64,000 nt of DNA from Jiella pacifica (GTDB taxonomy: Bacteria > Pseudomonadota > Alphaproteobacteria > Rhizobiales > Rhizobiaceae): assembly GCF_010500815.1 (NCBI RefSeq), contig NZ_JAAAMG010000025.1, forward strand, positions 1-64,000. The letters are read 5' to 3'. Below, piece by piece: positions 9,341-18,575 of the stretch (its first letter is position 1; each line of letters begins with the position of its first letter). The notes beneath the pieces were generated by a model, which saw only the letters and a program-made list of their open reading frames with translations, searched no databases and was not told where the DNA came from. The position numbers were made by a program, and so were the translations under genes.

Positions 9341-9600
9341 CGCCTGCCGGTCCTCCAAACCGGGCATGTGTAATGTGGGAGGACGGCCGCTGGCAAACCT
9401 TTGCAGCCAGAGCCGCAGCGGCGCCACCATCCGGCGAGGTCGTCGCTGCTGCATCGAACTGCTATAAACCTTGGCACACTCGGTCGTTCTGGCACTGCAA
9501 TATGATCAGATCTTAATCAATCTCACACAAATCGAAGGGATGGCTTGATTTTCCGCCAAATGGCTTTCTCTTTGACTGTGACCGTGGACGGAGGGTGCCA

Positions 9601-11013
9601 GTGAAATCATTCGACGAGATGCTGATTCCGGAGGGAGACGTCCGCGATCCCTATGCGCGATTCTACGAATGGTTCAGGGAACAGGACGCGGACGCGCTCG
9701 GCGAAAAGGCCGGCGAGGCGGAAGCCTTCTTCCGGCGCACCGGGATCACCTTCAACGTCTATGGGCAGGAGGAAGCGGCGGAACGGCTGATCCCGTTCGA
9801 CCTCGTGCCCCGCATCATGGCGAAGGCCGAATGGGACAACCTGGCCGAGGGGATCGAACAGCGCGTCACCGCGCTCAACGCCTTTCTCGACGATCTCTAC
9901 CACGATCAGGAAATCATCAAGGCCGGGATCGTGCCGGAACGGCTGATCGCCGGCAACGAGGCGTTTCTGGAGGAAATGCGCGGGTTTCGGCCGCCCGGCG
10001 GCGTCTACACTCACATCATCGGCACCGACATCGTGCGCTGCGGCGAGAACGAGTTCTACGTGCTGGAGGACAATGCACGCACCCCTTCCGGCGTCTCCTA
10101 CATGATCGAGAACCGGGAGACGATGATGCAGATGTTTCCCGAGCTGTTCGCGCAGAACCGGGTGCGGCCGGTCGAGACCTATCCTCACCACCTGCGCCGC
10201 TCGCTCGCCGCGGTCGCGCCGCCGGCCTGCGAAGGCACGCCGACGATCGCCGTGCTCACCCCCGGCATCTACAACTCGGCCTTCTTCGAGCACGCCTTCC
10301 TCGCCGACCAGATGGGCGTCGAGCTGATCGAGGGCTCGGACGTCGCCGAGATCGACGGGCGCATCCAGATGCGCACCACCGAGGGCTACAAGCCGATCGA
10401 CGTGATCTACCGCCGGGTCGACGACGCCTTCCTCGATCCGAAGGTGTTCAATCCCAATTCGGTGCTCGGCATTCCCGGCATCATGGAGGTCTACAAGAAC
10501 GGCGGCATCACCATCGCCAACGCGCCGGGCACCGGCATTTCCGACGACAAGGCGATCTATTCCTACATGCCGGAGATCGTCGAGTTCTACACCGGCGACA
10601 AGGCCAAGCTGCAGAACGTGCCGACCTGGCGATGCGCCGAGGACGACAGCCTGAAATACGTGCTCGAACATCTGGAAGAGCTAGTGGTCAAGGAGGTGCA
10701 CGGCTCCGGCGGCTACGGCATGCTGGTCGGCCCGACCTCGACGCGGGAGGAGCGGGAGATCTTCGCCGAGAAGCTGAAGAAGCGGCCGGCCAACTACATC
10801 GCCCAGCCGACGCTGGCGCTCTCCACCGTGCCGATCCTCGTCGACGGCGGGCTGGCGCCGCGCCACGTCGACCTGCGCCCCTTCGTCCTCGTTTCCGACA
10901 AGGTCCGCATCATTCCCGGCGGCCTGACCCGCGTCGCCCTCCAGGAGGGCTCTCTGGTGGTCAATTCCAGCCAGGGCGGCGGCACCAAGGACACCTGGGT
11001 TTTGAGGGACTGA
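9601..11013 (+). CDS. circularly permuted ATP-grasp type 2 protein
   Basis: A 470-residue member of the circularly permuted ATP-grasp family (CP_ATPgrasp type 2). The GTG at 9601 is chosen because GGAGG ends six bases before it; a GTG two codons earlier overlaps that site. Family stretches are visible: VLEDNARTPSGVSYMIENR, the STVP...RPFVL block, and VKEVHGSGGYGMLVGP near residue 365. The family is predicted to make amide or peptide bonds, possibly tagging. It is followed after 3 bases by an alpha-E gene and then an Anbu protease gene, a recurrent partnership. The substrate is unknown. Confidence 0.88.
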   Translation: MKSFDEMLIPEGDVRDPYARFYEWFREQDADALGEKAGEAEAFFRRTGITFNVYGQEEAAERLIPFDLVPRIMAKAEWDNLAEGIEQRVTALNAFLDDLYHDQEIIKAGIVPERLIAGNEAFLEEMRGFRPPGGVYTHIIGTDIVRCGENEFYVLEDNARTPSGVSYMIENRETMMQMFPELFAQNRVRPVETYPHHLRRSLAAVAPPACEGTPTIAVLTPGIYNSAFFEHAFLADQMGVELIEGSDVAEIDGRIQMRTTEGYKPIDVIYRRVDDAFLDPKVFNPNSVLGIPGIMEVYKNGGITIANAPGTGISDDKAIYSYMPEIVEFYTGDKAKLQNVPTWRCAEDDSLKYVLEHLEELVVKEVHGSGGYGMLVGPTSTREEREIFAEKLKKRPANYIAQPTLALSTVPILVDGGLAPRHVDLRPFVLVSDKVRIIPGGLTRVALQEGSLVVNSSQGGGTKDTWVLRD

Positions 11014-11016
11014 GCG

Positions 11017-11970
11017 ATGGCACTTCTCGGACGCACCGCAAACGGCCTGTTCTGGATGTTCCGCTACATCGAGCGGGCCGAAAACACCGCCCGCCTGCTC
11101 GACGCCGGCCAGCGCATCGCCCTCACCAACCTGTCCTCCGAGCCCGACGAGTGGCAATCGGTATTGGTCTCGGCCGGGGTCGAGGCCGCCTATGCCGCCA
11201 AGCACCAGGACCATGATCCCGACACCGTCGTCGACTTCATGCTGCGCGACCGGGACAACCCGTCGAGCGTGCGCGCCTCGCTGGAAACCGCCCGCACCAA
11301 CGGGCGCATGGTGCGCACGGCGCTCAGCCGCGAGCTCTGGGAGGCGGTGAACGAAAGCTGGCTGGTGATCCAGCGGCGGCTCTCCTCTCCCGTGACGGCG
11401 CGCGAGCTCCCTGCCGTGATCGACCTCGTCAAGCGGCAAGGCGCACTCATCCGCGGCACGTTCCAGACGACGATGCTGCGCAACGAGATCTTCGACTTCT
11501 GCAATCTCGGCGCCTTCATCGAGCGCGCCGACAACACCGCCCGCATCCTCGACGTCAAATACTGGCTGCTCCTGCCCGAGCATAGCCAGGTCGGCTCGGC
11601 GCTCGACAACTTCCAGTGGCGCTCGATCCTGCGCTCGGTCTCCGCGCACCGCTCCTATGCCTGGGAGTATGACGGCGAGTACCGGGCGGTGAACATCATC
11701 GACTTCCTGATGCTCAATCGCCGCATGCCGCGCTCGCTGGCCTATTGCTACACGGTGATCGAGGAAAGCCTGAAGTACCTCAACCGCAACTACGAGGTCC
11801 GCCACCCCTGCTTCGAGACGGCGACAGAGATCAACCAGCGGCTTTCCGACACGAGCGTCCGGCAGACCATCGACGGCGGTCTGCACGAATTCATCGAGGT
11901 GTTCATCCGCGACAACAATCGCCTCGCCCAGGAGATCGGCCAGAACTACCGCTTCTATCCGACCGCTTGA
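11017..11970 (+). CDS. alpha-E domain protein (DUF403)
   Basis: A 317-residue, helix-rich protein with the characteristic opening LLGRTANGLFWMFRYIERAENTARLLD, repeated in the middle as FIERADNTARILDVKYWLLLP. It has no catalytic motif that I can see. The family always accompanies the circularly permuted ATP-grasp protein and is thought to act with it. The start lies 3 bases after the ATP-grasp stop, so the two are translationally linked. In many genomes a transglutaminase-like gene follows; here it does not. Confidence 0.9.
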   Translation: MALLGRTANGLFWMFRYIERAENTARLLDAGQRIALTNLSSEPDEWQSVLVSAGVEAAYAAKHQDHDPDTVVDFMLRDRDNPSSVRASLETARTNGRMVRTALSRELWEAVNESWLVIQRRLSSPVTARELPAVIDLVKRQGALIRGTFQTTMLRNEIFDFCNLGAFIERADNTARILDVKYWLLLPEHSQVGSALDNFQWRSILRSVSAHRSYAWEYDGEYRAVNIIDFLMLNRRMPRSLAYCYTVIEESLKYLNRNYEVRHPCFETATEINQRLSDTSVRQTIDGGLHEFIEVFIRDNNRLAQEIGQNYRFYPTA

Positions 11971-12185
11971 ACGGGAAGCATTGAACCGCGCTCGGCCGCC
12001 CTCGTCGGCGGCCTCCGCCGACCGCCGGCGATCGTTTCCGGCACGGTAGGTGACACATTGTCGCCGCAGGGCATCAAAAAGGTTTTGGGCAAGTCTGATC
12101 TGTTAGTTGTCACCAGGCTTTTTTTCGCCGAATGATCGCCCCGAGCAGGGGCGACGTCCTCTGCACTGCGAGGCAACTGACTTCG

Positions 12186-12917
12186 ATGACCTACTGCGTT
12201 GGGCTTCTGGTGGAGCGCGGCCTGGTGTTCATGTCCGACACGCGGACGAATGCCGGCCTCGACAACATTTCCGTCGTCTCCAAGATGAAGACCTGGGAAG
12301 TGCCGGGCGAGCGCTTCCTTTGTCTGCTCTCGGCCGGCAATCTGGCGACGACCCAGGCGACCGTCTCGCTGCTCGACGAGCGCAAGCTGGCGCCGGCCGA
12401 ACGCCAGCCGAGCATCCTCACCCAGCCATCGATGTTCCAGACGGCGACCCTGATCGGCGAGACCGTCAAGGAAGTGATCTCCGGCAGCGCCCAGGGCGGC
12501 CAGAGCGCCGACGCGGTGTTCTCCGCCTCCTTCATCCTCGGCGGCCAGATCAAGGGCGGGCGCCCGCGCCTGTTCATGATCTATCCGGAAGGCAACTTCA
12601 TCGAGGCGGGCCGCGACAATCCCTTCTTCCAGATCGGCGAGCACAAATACGGCCGGCCGATCATCATCCGGACCTACGACCCGGAAATGTCGCTGGAGGA
12701 CTGCGCCAAGCTTCTGCTGGTCTCCTTCGATTCGACCATCAAGTCGAACCTCTCGGTCGGCCTGCCGATCGACATGCAGTTCTACGAAAAGGACAGCTGC
12801 GTCAAAGGCTACCGCCGTCGCTTCGACCAGCGGGACGAATATTATCGCACGATCTCCGACGGCTGGTCCGACGCGCTGAAGAGCGCCTTCGACGCCCTGC
12901 CCGCTTTCGAGCGGTGA
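12186..12917 (+). CDS. proteasome-type protease, Anbu family
   Basis: A 243-residue homologue of proteasome beta-type subunits (bacterial Anbu). The ATG at 12186 gives MTYCVGLLVERGLVFMSDTR, so that Met removal exposes Thr2 as the N-terminal nucleophile. The conserved SDTRTNAGLDN stretch and the later SFDSTIKSNLSVGLPIDM match the family. In-frame codons upstream to 12132 are unlikely to be used since they would bury the nucleophile. It lies 215 bases after the alpha-E gene and is probably in the same functional set. Anbu forms a ring- or helix-shaped hydrolase in the cytoplasm; its targets are unknown. Confidence 0.9.
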   Translation: MTYCVGLLVERGLVFMSDTRTNAGLDNISVVSKMKTWEVPGERFLCLLSAGNLATTQATVSLLDERKLAPAERQPSILTQPSMFQTATLIGETVKEVISGSAQGGQSADAVFSASFILGGQIKGGRPRLFMIYPEGNFIEAGRDNPFFQIGEHKYGRPIIIRTYDPEMSLEDCAKLLLVSFDSTIKSNLSVGLPIDMQFYEKDSCVKGYRRRFDQRDEYYRTISDGWSDALKSAFDALPAFER

Positions 12918-13098
12918 ACGAGGCGCCGAAAGACGCTGAAACCCGAACCTGCTTCGGGCTGTACAAGACGACCGCCAAACCCCTTGGTCGAGCCCGGCAG
13001 AGCTAATTCGGGAGCGTAGGCCCCGCTTCCTGAGGCCGCATTTGACGGCATGGCGACACGCTCACAACGCCGGTCATTTTCGAGATCGTACGAAAAAA

Positions 13099-13124
13099 GG
13101 CGCCCGCGGTTTCCCGCGGGCGCC
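13099..13124 (-). terminator. intrinsic terminator shared by two converging genes
   Basis: A perfect 11-bp GC stem (GGCGCCCGCGG with CCGCGGGCGCC) encloses a four-base loop. It is flanked by six A residues on the left and three T residues on the right. Read on the minus strand the A-run becomes a U-run, so it best ends the L,D-transpeptidase message, but it may work for the Anbu gene too. Confidence 0.8.
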
Positions 13125-13165
13125 TTTCGACGTGATCGGCGATGGCTAAAGCCTCAGCTCTGCCT

Positions 13166-14497
13166 TTACTGGAAGATGTCGTCGCCCTGGGCGTAAGGGT
13201 TCTGCTCGCCGCCGCTGTAGGCCGTGGCGGTCAGCTCGCTCATCGCCAGTTGCTCGGAACCGTCGCGGTGATAGATGTCGTCGCGGAACTGCACGACGTT
13301 CGGATCGGTCGCCCAGGCCGTGACATAGGTGAAGAAGACCGGCACCGGCGCAGTCAGGTCGATGTCCTGGCGCTGGCGCGAGGCGATCACCTGCTCGATG
13401 CGCTGGCGGTCCCAGCCCGGCTCGTCGCGGGCGATCCAGACGATCAGATCGCGGACGTTCTGGACGCGCACGCAGCCCGAGGAATCGAACCGCATGAGGT
13501 TGGAGAACAGGCCCTGCTGCGGGGTGTCATGCATATAGACCGCATGCGGGTTCGGGAAGTTGATCTTCACTGAAGCCATGGCGTTGTTCTTGCCCGGATC
13601 CTGGCGGAACAGGTATTTCACCGCGTCCTCGGTGTTCCAGTCGATCGTCTCGGGCGGGATCTCGTTGCCCTGGCCGTCATAGATGTGGATGTTCGATTCT
13701 TCGAGATATTTCGGATTCTTGCGCATCAGCGGGATGATGTCCTTGCGGACGATCGAGGCCGGCGCGTGCCAGTAGGGATTGAGATTGAGGTTGGTGATCT
13801 TCGATTCGAGGATCGGCGACTGGCGGTCGATCTTGCCGACGATCGCCGTATGGCGCTGGACGACCTGACCGTTCTCGACGGCCTCGACGGAAGCGGCTGG
13901 GATGTTGACCACGACGAAGCGATGGCCGAGATCCTTGGCCACCATCTCCTGCAGCCGGGCGACGTTGGTGATCAGCTGGTTGAGGCGCAGCTGGGCCGGA
14001 ACGTTGAGCGCCTTGTAGGTGGTCTCGCCGACGACGCCGTCCGCCGGCATGCCGTGCCTTGCCTGGAACCGCTTGACCGCCGCGTCGACATAGCTGTCGA
14101 AGACCGTCGAGGCGCCGGCCGAGGCCGAGAGATCGCCGGCGATCGCGAGGCGCCGGCGAAGCAACGGAACCACCCCCGATTCCGAGCCGATCCGCAGCTT
14201 TTCGTTGGCCGGCAGCTCGGGCCAGCCGCCCGAGGCCACGATGCCCTGATAGGCATTGACGGCGCTCTGGGTCGACATCAGCGTGTCTTGCGAAAAGATC
14301 GGCGTGTTCGAGGCGACCTGCCGGACATTCGATCCGCGGGTGTCGAACTGGTCGTCCCAGTTGCCGCGCGACGGCGTGTTGAGGAGATCGACCAGCGCAT
14401 TCTGCGCGAAGGCCGCCCCAGGCACCAAAGCCGCGCCGGCCGTTGCCGCACCCAGTAGAAACTGCCTGCGCGTCGAAGAAGTGCGATCGGTCGTCAT
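13166..14497 (-). CDS. L,D-transpeptidase (YcbB/LdtD type), Tat-exported
   Basis: A 443-residue cell-wall enzyme that makes 3-3 peptide cross-links in murein. It opens with a twin-arginine signal (STRRQFLLGAATAGAAL, cleavage near AFAQ). A peptidoglycan-binding segment (VKRFQARHGMPADGVVG) lies at about 141-157 and the YkuD catalytic domain spans about 190-380. Catalytic H323 (YMHD) and C342 (DSSGCVRV) are present. The large catalytic-domain insertion before the Cys is the LdtD-type arrangement. Export by Tat is less common for this family and suggests folding before export. It is a single-gene unit with its own terminator. Confidence 0.9.
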   Translation of the reverse strand: MTTDRTSSTRRQFLLGAATAGAALVPGAAFAQNALVDLLNTPSRGNWDDQFDTRGSNVRQVASNTPIFSQDTLMSTQSAVNAYQGIVASGGWPELPANEKLRIGSESGVVPLLRRRLAIAGDLSASAGASTVFDSYVDAAVKRFQARHGMPADGVVGETTYKALNVPAQLRLNQLITNVARLQEMVAKDLGHRFVVVNIPAASVEAVENGQVVQRHTAIVGKIDRQSPILESKITNLNLNPYWHAPASIVRKDIIPLMRKNPKYLEESNIHIYDGQGNEIPPETIDWNTEDAVKYLFRQDPGKNNAMASVKINFPNPHAVYMHDTPQQGLFSNLMRFDSSGCVRVQNVRDLIVWIARDEPGWDRQRIEQVIASRQRQDIDLTAPVPVFFTYVTAWATDPNVVQFRDDIYHRDGSEQLAMSELTATAYSGGEQNPYAQGDDIFQ

Positions 14498-15059
14498 TCA
14501 TGCCCCCGTTTCACGTCAAGATGGCCTTCAGAGCCTGCCCGAATCCTGCCAAGCCGCTTCCACGGAGCCGCCATCGAAAAGCCAAGCCATCGATCCCCGT
14601 CCGCGCTGCCTCATCCGAGACGTCATGCGCGGCCGAGATGCATATTCGCTCTGGCGGAACCTGGATCCTTCGCCACGATCCAACGTGACCGTGATCTTCC
14701 GGAGCGCCGCGGCCTGTCCTGGCGCGACGGCAACAGTTTACCGCCACGACGCCGGCATCCAATGTCCCTTCGCCGCGACCCGAAAGTCCCCTCGTCGCGT
14801 CGCAGGCAAACGGCGCCATCCGATCCCGGACCAAGGCAACCCCGAAAGGTTTCCACCTTCGCCTCAGGGTTAAGCCATGCAATATGGCCAAAGCGTGAAG
14901 ACCGGGGCGAAGATGGCCTGTTTGCGAACAAGCTGCCGTGATTTCCCGGCGCAAGCGTCCGGCTGGGTGACGCAGCGCCGCGGACTTTCTCTGCTATAGC
15001 TCTTGCCATAAGCGGCATCGTAGCTGCCGGATGCTATCGGCTGGTGAGGAGGAACGATG
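14498..15059. other. divergent intergenic region, no gene seen
   Basis: About 560 bases between the divergent L,D-transpeptidase and gamma-glutamyltransferase genes. Short frames exist on both strands but none has a ribosome site plus a protein-like composition. It presumably holds both promoters; I could not place them with confidence. Confidence 0.5.
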
Positions 15060-16646
15060 ATGCTGAATAGCGCCAGGGGGCTGAATGGATGCATCAGCGC
15101 CCCTCACACTGCCGCGGCGCTCGCCGGGCAGGCGGTTCTCGCCAAGGGGGGCACCGCCATCGAGGCGATGGTCGCGGCCGCCGCCACCATCGCCGTCGTC
15201 TATCCGCACATGAACGGCATCGGCGGCGACGGCTTCTGGATCGTCCACCGGCCGGGCGAGAAACCGGTCGGCATCTCCGGCTGCGGTCGGGCGGCCGGGC
15301 TCGCAACGCCGGAGTGGTATGCGACGCGCGGCCACGGCGAGGCGATGCCGACGCGGGGGCCGCATGCGGCGCTGACCGTGCCCGGCACGATCTCCGGGTG
15401 GCAGACGGCGCTGGGTCTCGTCGATCCGGCCCGCCGGCTTCCGCTCGAAGCGCTGCTCGAAGCGGCAATCGGCTATGCCGAAAACGGCATGGTGGTCACC
15501 GGCAACCAGGCCGACTGCACGGCGGCGAAGCTCGACGGCCTGAAGGACGTGCCGGGCTTTGCCGAGACGTTCCTCGTCGACGGGCGGCCGCCGCTGGCGG
15601 GCGCGATCCTGCGGCAGCCGGCGCTCGCGAGGACGCTGCGGAGCCTCGCCGAAGAGGGCCTCGACGCCTATTATCGCGGGCCGATCGCAAGGTCCCATGC
15701 AGCGTTCCTCGAAGACGTCGGCTCGCCGCTGCGGCTGTCCGACTTCGAGGCGTTCGCGGCCGAGACGGTCGAGCCGCTGTCGGTGGCGATCTCCGCCGGC
15801 CGGCTCCACAACATGGTGCCGCCGACGCAGGGCGCCTCGTCGCTGATGATCCTCGCCCTGTTCGACAAGCTCGGCGTGACGGCCGGCGAGAGCTTCGACC
15901 ATGTCCACGGGCTGATCGAGGCGACCAAGCAGGCCTTCATCGTGAGGAATGCCGAACTCGGGGATCCGGACCACATGGCGCGGCCGGCGACCGAATGGCT
16001 GAGCGAGGAGATCATCGGCGAGCTCGCGGCCAGGATCGACACGAAGACGGCCCTGTCCTGGCCGCACGTCGCCAAGGCCGGCGACACCATCTGGATGGGC
16101 GCGGCCGACAGGGACGGCACGGTGGTGAGCTTCATCCAGAGCGTCTTCTGGGAGTTCGGCTCGGGCCTGACCTGTCCGCAGACGGGCGTGTTCTTCCAGA
16201 ACCGCGGGGCGGGGTTCTCGCTCACCCCCGGCCCCAATCAGATCGGCCCGCGGCGGCAGCCGTTCCACACGCTGAACCCGGCGCTGGCCGAACTGTCCGA
16301 CGGGCGAGTGATGGCCTATGGCACGATGGGCGGCGAGGGCCAACCGCAGACGCAATCCGCGATCTTCACCCGCTACGCGCTGTTCGACCAGGGACTGCAA
16401 GAGGCGGTGACGGCGCCGCGCTGGCTGCTCGGCAGGACCTGGGGCGACGCGACGACGACGCTGAAGCTCGAGGACCGCTTCGATCCCGCCCTCGTCGCGG
16501 CACTGAAGGCCGCCGGCCACGAGACCGAGATCATCGCCGCCTTTTCCGACATGGCCGGCCATGCCGGCGCCGTGGTGCGCCATCCCTCCGGCGTTCTCGA
16601 AGGGGCGAGCGACCCGCGCGCCGACGGCGCGGCGCTGGCGTTCTGA
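15060..16646 (+). CDS. gamma-glutamyltransferase family protein (Ntn hydrolase)
   Basis: A 528-residue GGT-family protein. Two ATGs (15057 and 15060) follow GAGGAGG; the second has better spacing. It has the family opening (HTAAALAGQAVLAKGGTAIEAMVAAAATI) and GGIGGDGFW-like region, TGNQADCTAAKLDG, and the autocleavage region AGDTIWMGAADRDGTVVS. The presumed nucleophile is Thr343. Classical GGTs have TTH there; here it is TIW, so only the first Thr is kept. No signal peptide is visible, unlike periplasmic GGTs. It may be a cytoplasmic acylase-type member rather than a glutathione hydrolase. No functional neighbours. Confidence 0.82.
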   Translation: MLNSARGLNGCISAPHTAAALAGQAVLAKGGTAIEAMVAAAATIAVVYPHMNGIGGDGFWIVHRPGEKPVGISGCGRAAGLATPEWYATRGHGEAMPTRGPHAALTVPGTISGWQTALGLVDPARRLPLEALLEAAIGYAENGMVVTGNQADCTAAKLDGLKDVPGFAETFLVDGRPPLAGAILRQPALARTLRSLAEEGLDAYYRGPIARSHAAFLEDVGSPLRLSDFEAFAAETVEPLSVAISAGRLHNMVPPTQGASSLMILALFDKLGVTAGESFDHVHGLIEATKQAFIVRNAELGDPDHMARPATEWLSEEIIGELAARIDTKTALSWPHVAKAGDTIWMGAADRDGTVVSFIQSVFWEFGSGLTCPQTGVFFQNRGAGFSLTPGPNQIGPRRQPFHTLNPALAELSDGRVMAYGTMGGEGQPQTQSAIFTRYALFDQGLQEAVTAPRWLLGRTWGDATTTLKLEDRFDPALVAALKAAGHETEIIAAFSDMAGHAGAVVRHPSGVLEGASDPRADGAALAF

Positions 16647-16727
16647 CGGTCGCCGGCAGGCGCCCTGCCCCGTCGCCGGACAAGGCGCCGTGCGTTCCAC
16701 GAGCGGGACGCGTCCGTGCCGGCCGGC

Positions 16728-17261
16728 TCAATGCCCGTCGGATTTTTCCGCGGCGACGGTGCGCACGATCTCCCGCGCGCTGAACCTGGCGGCGCGGACG
16801 AAGGCCTCGTCGTCGTCGCCGCGAAACGAGATCATACGCTCGAAGACGAACTTGTTCTCGGCCACGTCAAGCACCAGGACCCGGCCCCCGCCGACGAGCG
16901 TGCTCATCTTGTGGACGCCGCCGAAGACCAGAAAATCCAACCCGGCCGCCCGGCACTCTGCCAAGAGATCGGCGGCCCGCATGGTCGAGATGGTGCAATC
17001 GCGTGCCATGCAGGGGATAGTCGCCGTATCGAGCGACCCTGCCTCGTCGAGATCGGCTTCGAGGGTCTTTCGAAACAGCGCGAGGCGGGCGGCATGTTCC
17101 GCCGTCTGATCCTCCGGCTCTCCGGAGGAGTCGGAATAGTCGAACGCGATCACGGCGACCTTGTGTGTCCCACTTGCTGCCGATACGCTTGCTGACATCA
17201 GCATCGCGCCCGTCATCAACAGCGATGCAAGGGCCGCTCTGACCTGTTTCGTCGATTTCAC
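16728..17261 (-). CDS. secreted protein of unknown function (DUF2380/DUF3280-like)
   Basis: A 177-residue protein starting with GTG at 17261, six bases after GGAGG. A signal peptide (RAALASLLMTGAMLMSASVSAASG) precedes a globular part with HKVAVIAFDYSDSSGEPED and DFLVFGGVHKMSTLVGGGRVLVLDV. This resembles alphaproteobacterial DUF2380/DUF3280 proteins. Two Cys (IPCMARDC) may form a disulphide in the periplasm. It is followed in the other direction by the DUF3047-like gene's end, with no operon evidence. Function unknown. Confidence 0.65.
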   Translation of the reverse strand: MKSTKQVRAALASLLMTGAMLMSASVSAASGTHKVAVIAFDYSDSSGEPEDQTAEHAARLALFRKTLEADLDEAGSLDTATIPCMARDCTISTMRAADLLAECRAAGLDFLVFGGVHKMSTLVGGGRVLVLDVAENKFVFERMISFRGDDDEAFVRAARFSAREIVRTVAAEKSDGH

Positions 17262-17348
17262 TGTGTCCTCCCAGTGCAGATGACGTTCATCGATCCTGTC
17301 CGAAGGGGTCGTACAGGGGATAGAGAGCTTCTCCGGCGGAGCGCCGCG

Positions 17349-18443
17349 TCACGGCCGCGGCCCGACCGACACGTCGCCTCCAGGATCTTCGATCCGGATC
17401 TTTGCGTAGTCGCAGATCCCGGTTCCGCGTTGGAATGGGCTGAGGGCGATCAGCCAGACGCCGACGATGCGGGAGGGGGCCTCGCCGCCGACGGCCTTGC
17501 GATAGTCGGCAAGAATGGAGCGCCGCTCATCGAGCCAGCGATGGAGATCCGCCGTTCCGGACCGAATGACGACATGCGTCTCATGCGCGTCCCACCAAGG
17601 AAGCGGGCAGCGGAACGACGTCTCGGGCGGAAGGCAGGAACTCCAGAAATAGGTGAGATCCTGACCGTTATCGAACTCGACGGCGATGGACAGATAGTCG
17701 TGCGTCGCCGCCTGATCCTCGGCGACGGCGGAGGGAAGGCTCTCGACGCGCCAGGACCATGCAAGCTGGGTGTCCGGGGTCAGCGAGACGTCGATCGGAT
17801 ATTTGAGGATGCCGGCGTCGGCCCGGCACCGGCAGGTGATCCTGGCAGGGCCCTCGCCGACCTCTTCGCAGAAGATTGACGCCCGGCCCACCCGCCACAG
17901 CGCCGACCATCCTTTCGGCACCGGCCGCTCGGTCGCCAGGCGCTCGATCTCGCCTGCGGCGAGCTTGGTTGCGTCGTGTTCCGCCAGCGCGGCGAGCCCC
18001 TCCCCGGCACCGCCATTCCAGACGATCGCGGCGACCGACAGGGCTCCCTCGGCCAGAACGGACGAAGGGTGGAAGCTGCCGCGCTCGTCCAGCCACTGGC
18101 CGGCGAGATGGTTGATGAGGAACAACGGCCCGCTGCGCTCCGCCCGAAAGCTGAACGTCGCGGCGACGACCTTGGCGATGGGGCCGTCGCCGATCCTGTA
18201 CCACAGGGCTAGGTTTGGCCCGACGCCGATGTTAGCCTCGCGGGCGATCCACAGGACACCATGCGACAGTAGAGAAACCTCCTGCCCTTCGAGCAAGTCG
18301 ATGCCCGTCGCCCGCCATTCGCCTTCGCAAGCCGGCAGCCGCATGACGGCGGATGTCCCGACGACGTCGGGAACCGCTCGCAAGGCGAGGCTCAACTTCT
18401 CCTCGACCGCCTCATGGTCGTGCGTCTGGCGCAACGGTTCCAT
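17349..18443 (-). CDS. DUF3047-domain protein of unknown function
   Basis: A 364-residue protein with GGGAGG seven bases before its ATG. There is no signal peptide. The C-terminal half (about 190-350) resembles DUF3047: LAWSWRVESLPS, then a YLSIAVEFDNGQDLTYFWS stretch and the ending RIVGVWLIAL. DUF3047 proteins are usually secreted, so a cytoplasmic two-part form with an N-terminal sandwich-like domain (GEWRATGIDLLEGQEVSLLS) is unusual. Enzymatic activity is not evident. It runs toward the DUF2380-like gene but on the same strand and 87 bases away. Confidence 0.6.
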   Translation of the reverse strand: MEPLRQTHDHEAVEEKLSLALRAVPDVVGTSAVMRLPACEGEWRATGIDLLEGQEVSLLSHGVLWIAREANIGVGPNLALWYRIGDGPIAKVVAATFSFRAERSGPLFLINHLAGQWLDERGSFHPSSVLAEGALSVAAIVWNGGAGEGLAALAEHDATKLAAGEIERLATERPVPKGWSALWRVGRASIFCEEVGEGPARITCRCRADAGILKYPIDVSLTPDTQLAWSWRVESLPSAVAEDQAATHDYLSIAVEFDNGQDLTYFWSSCLPPETSFRCPLPWWDAHETHVVIRSGTADLHRWLDERRSILADYRKAVGGEAPSRIVGVWLIALSPFQRGTGICDYAKIRIEDPGGDVSVGPRP

Positions 18444-18575
18444 CCGTCATCCTCCCGTCCCGTCGAAGCGGCGCTGGCTCCTCCCACCACCGGTCCGGCC
18501 AAAGACTGAGCCGGAACGCACGGCGTTTCTTGCCATTTCGCGCCACTGGGCGAGTTTCCGGCTCGGGCAGGCCAG

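Noticed and set aside
9466-9487. TGGCAC near the ATP-grasp operon considered as a sigma-54 promoter
   Set aside because: No GC or TTGC element at the required five-base spacing.
14994-16700. A 568-codon frame antisense to the gamma-glutamyltransferase gene
   Set aside because: Composition is that of an antisense shadow; the plus-strand gene carries the conserved motifs.
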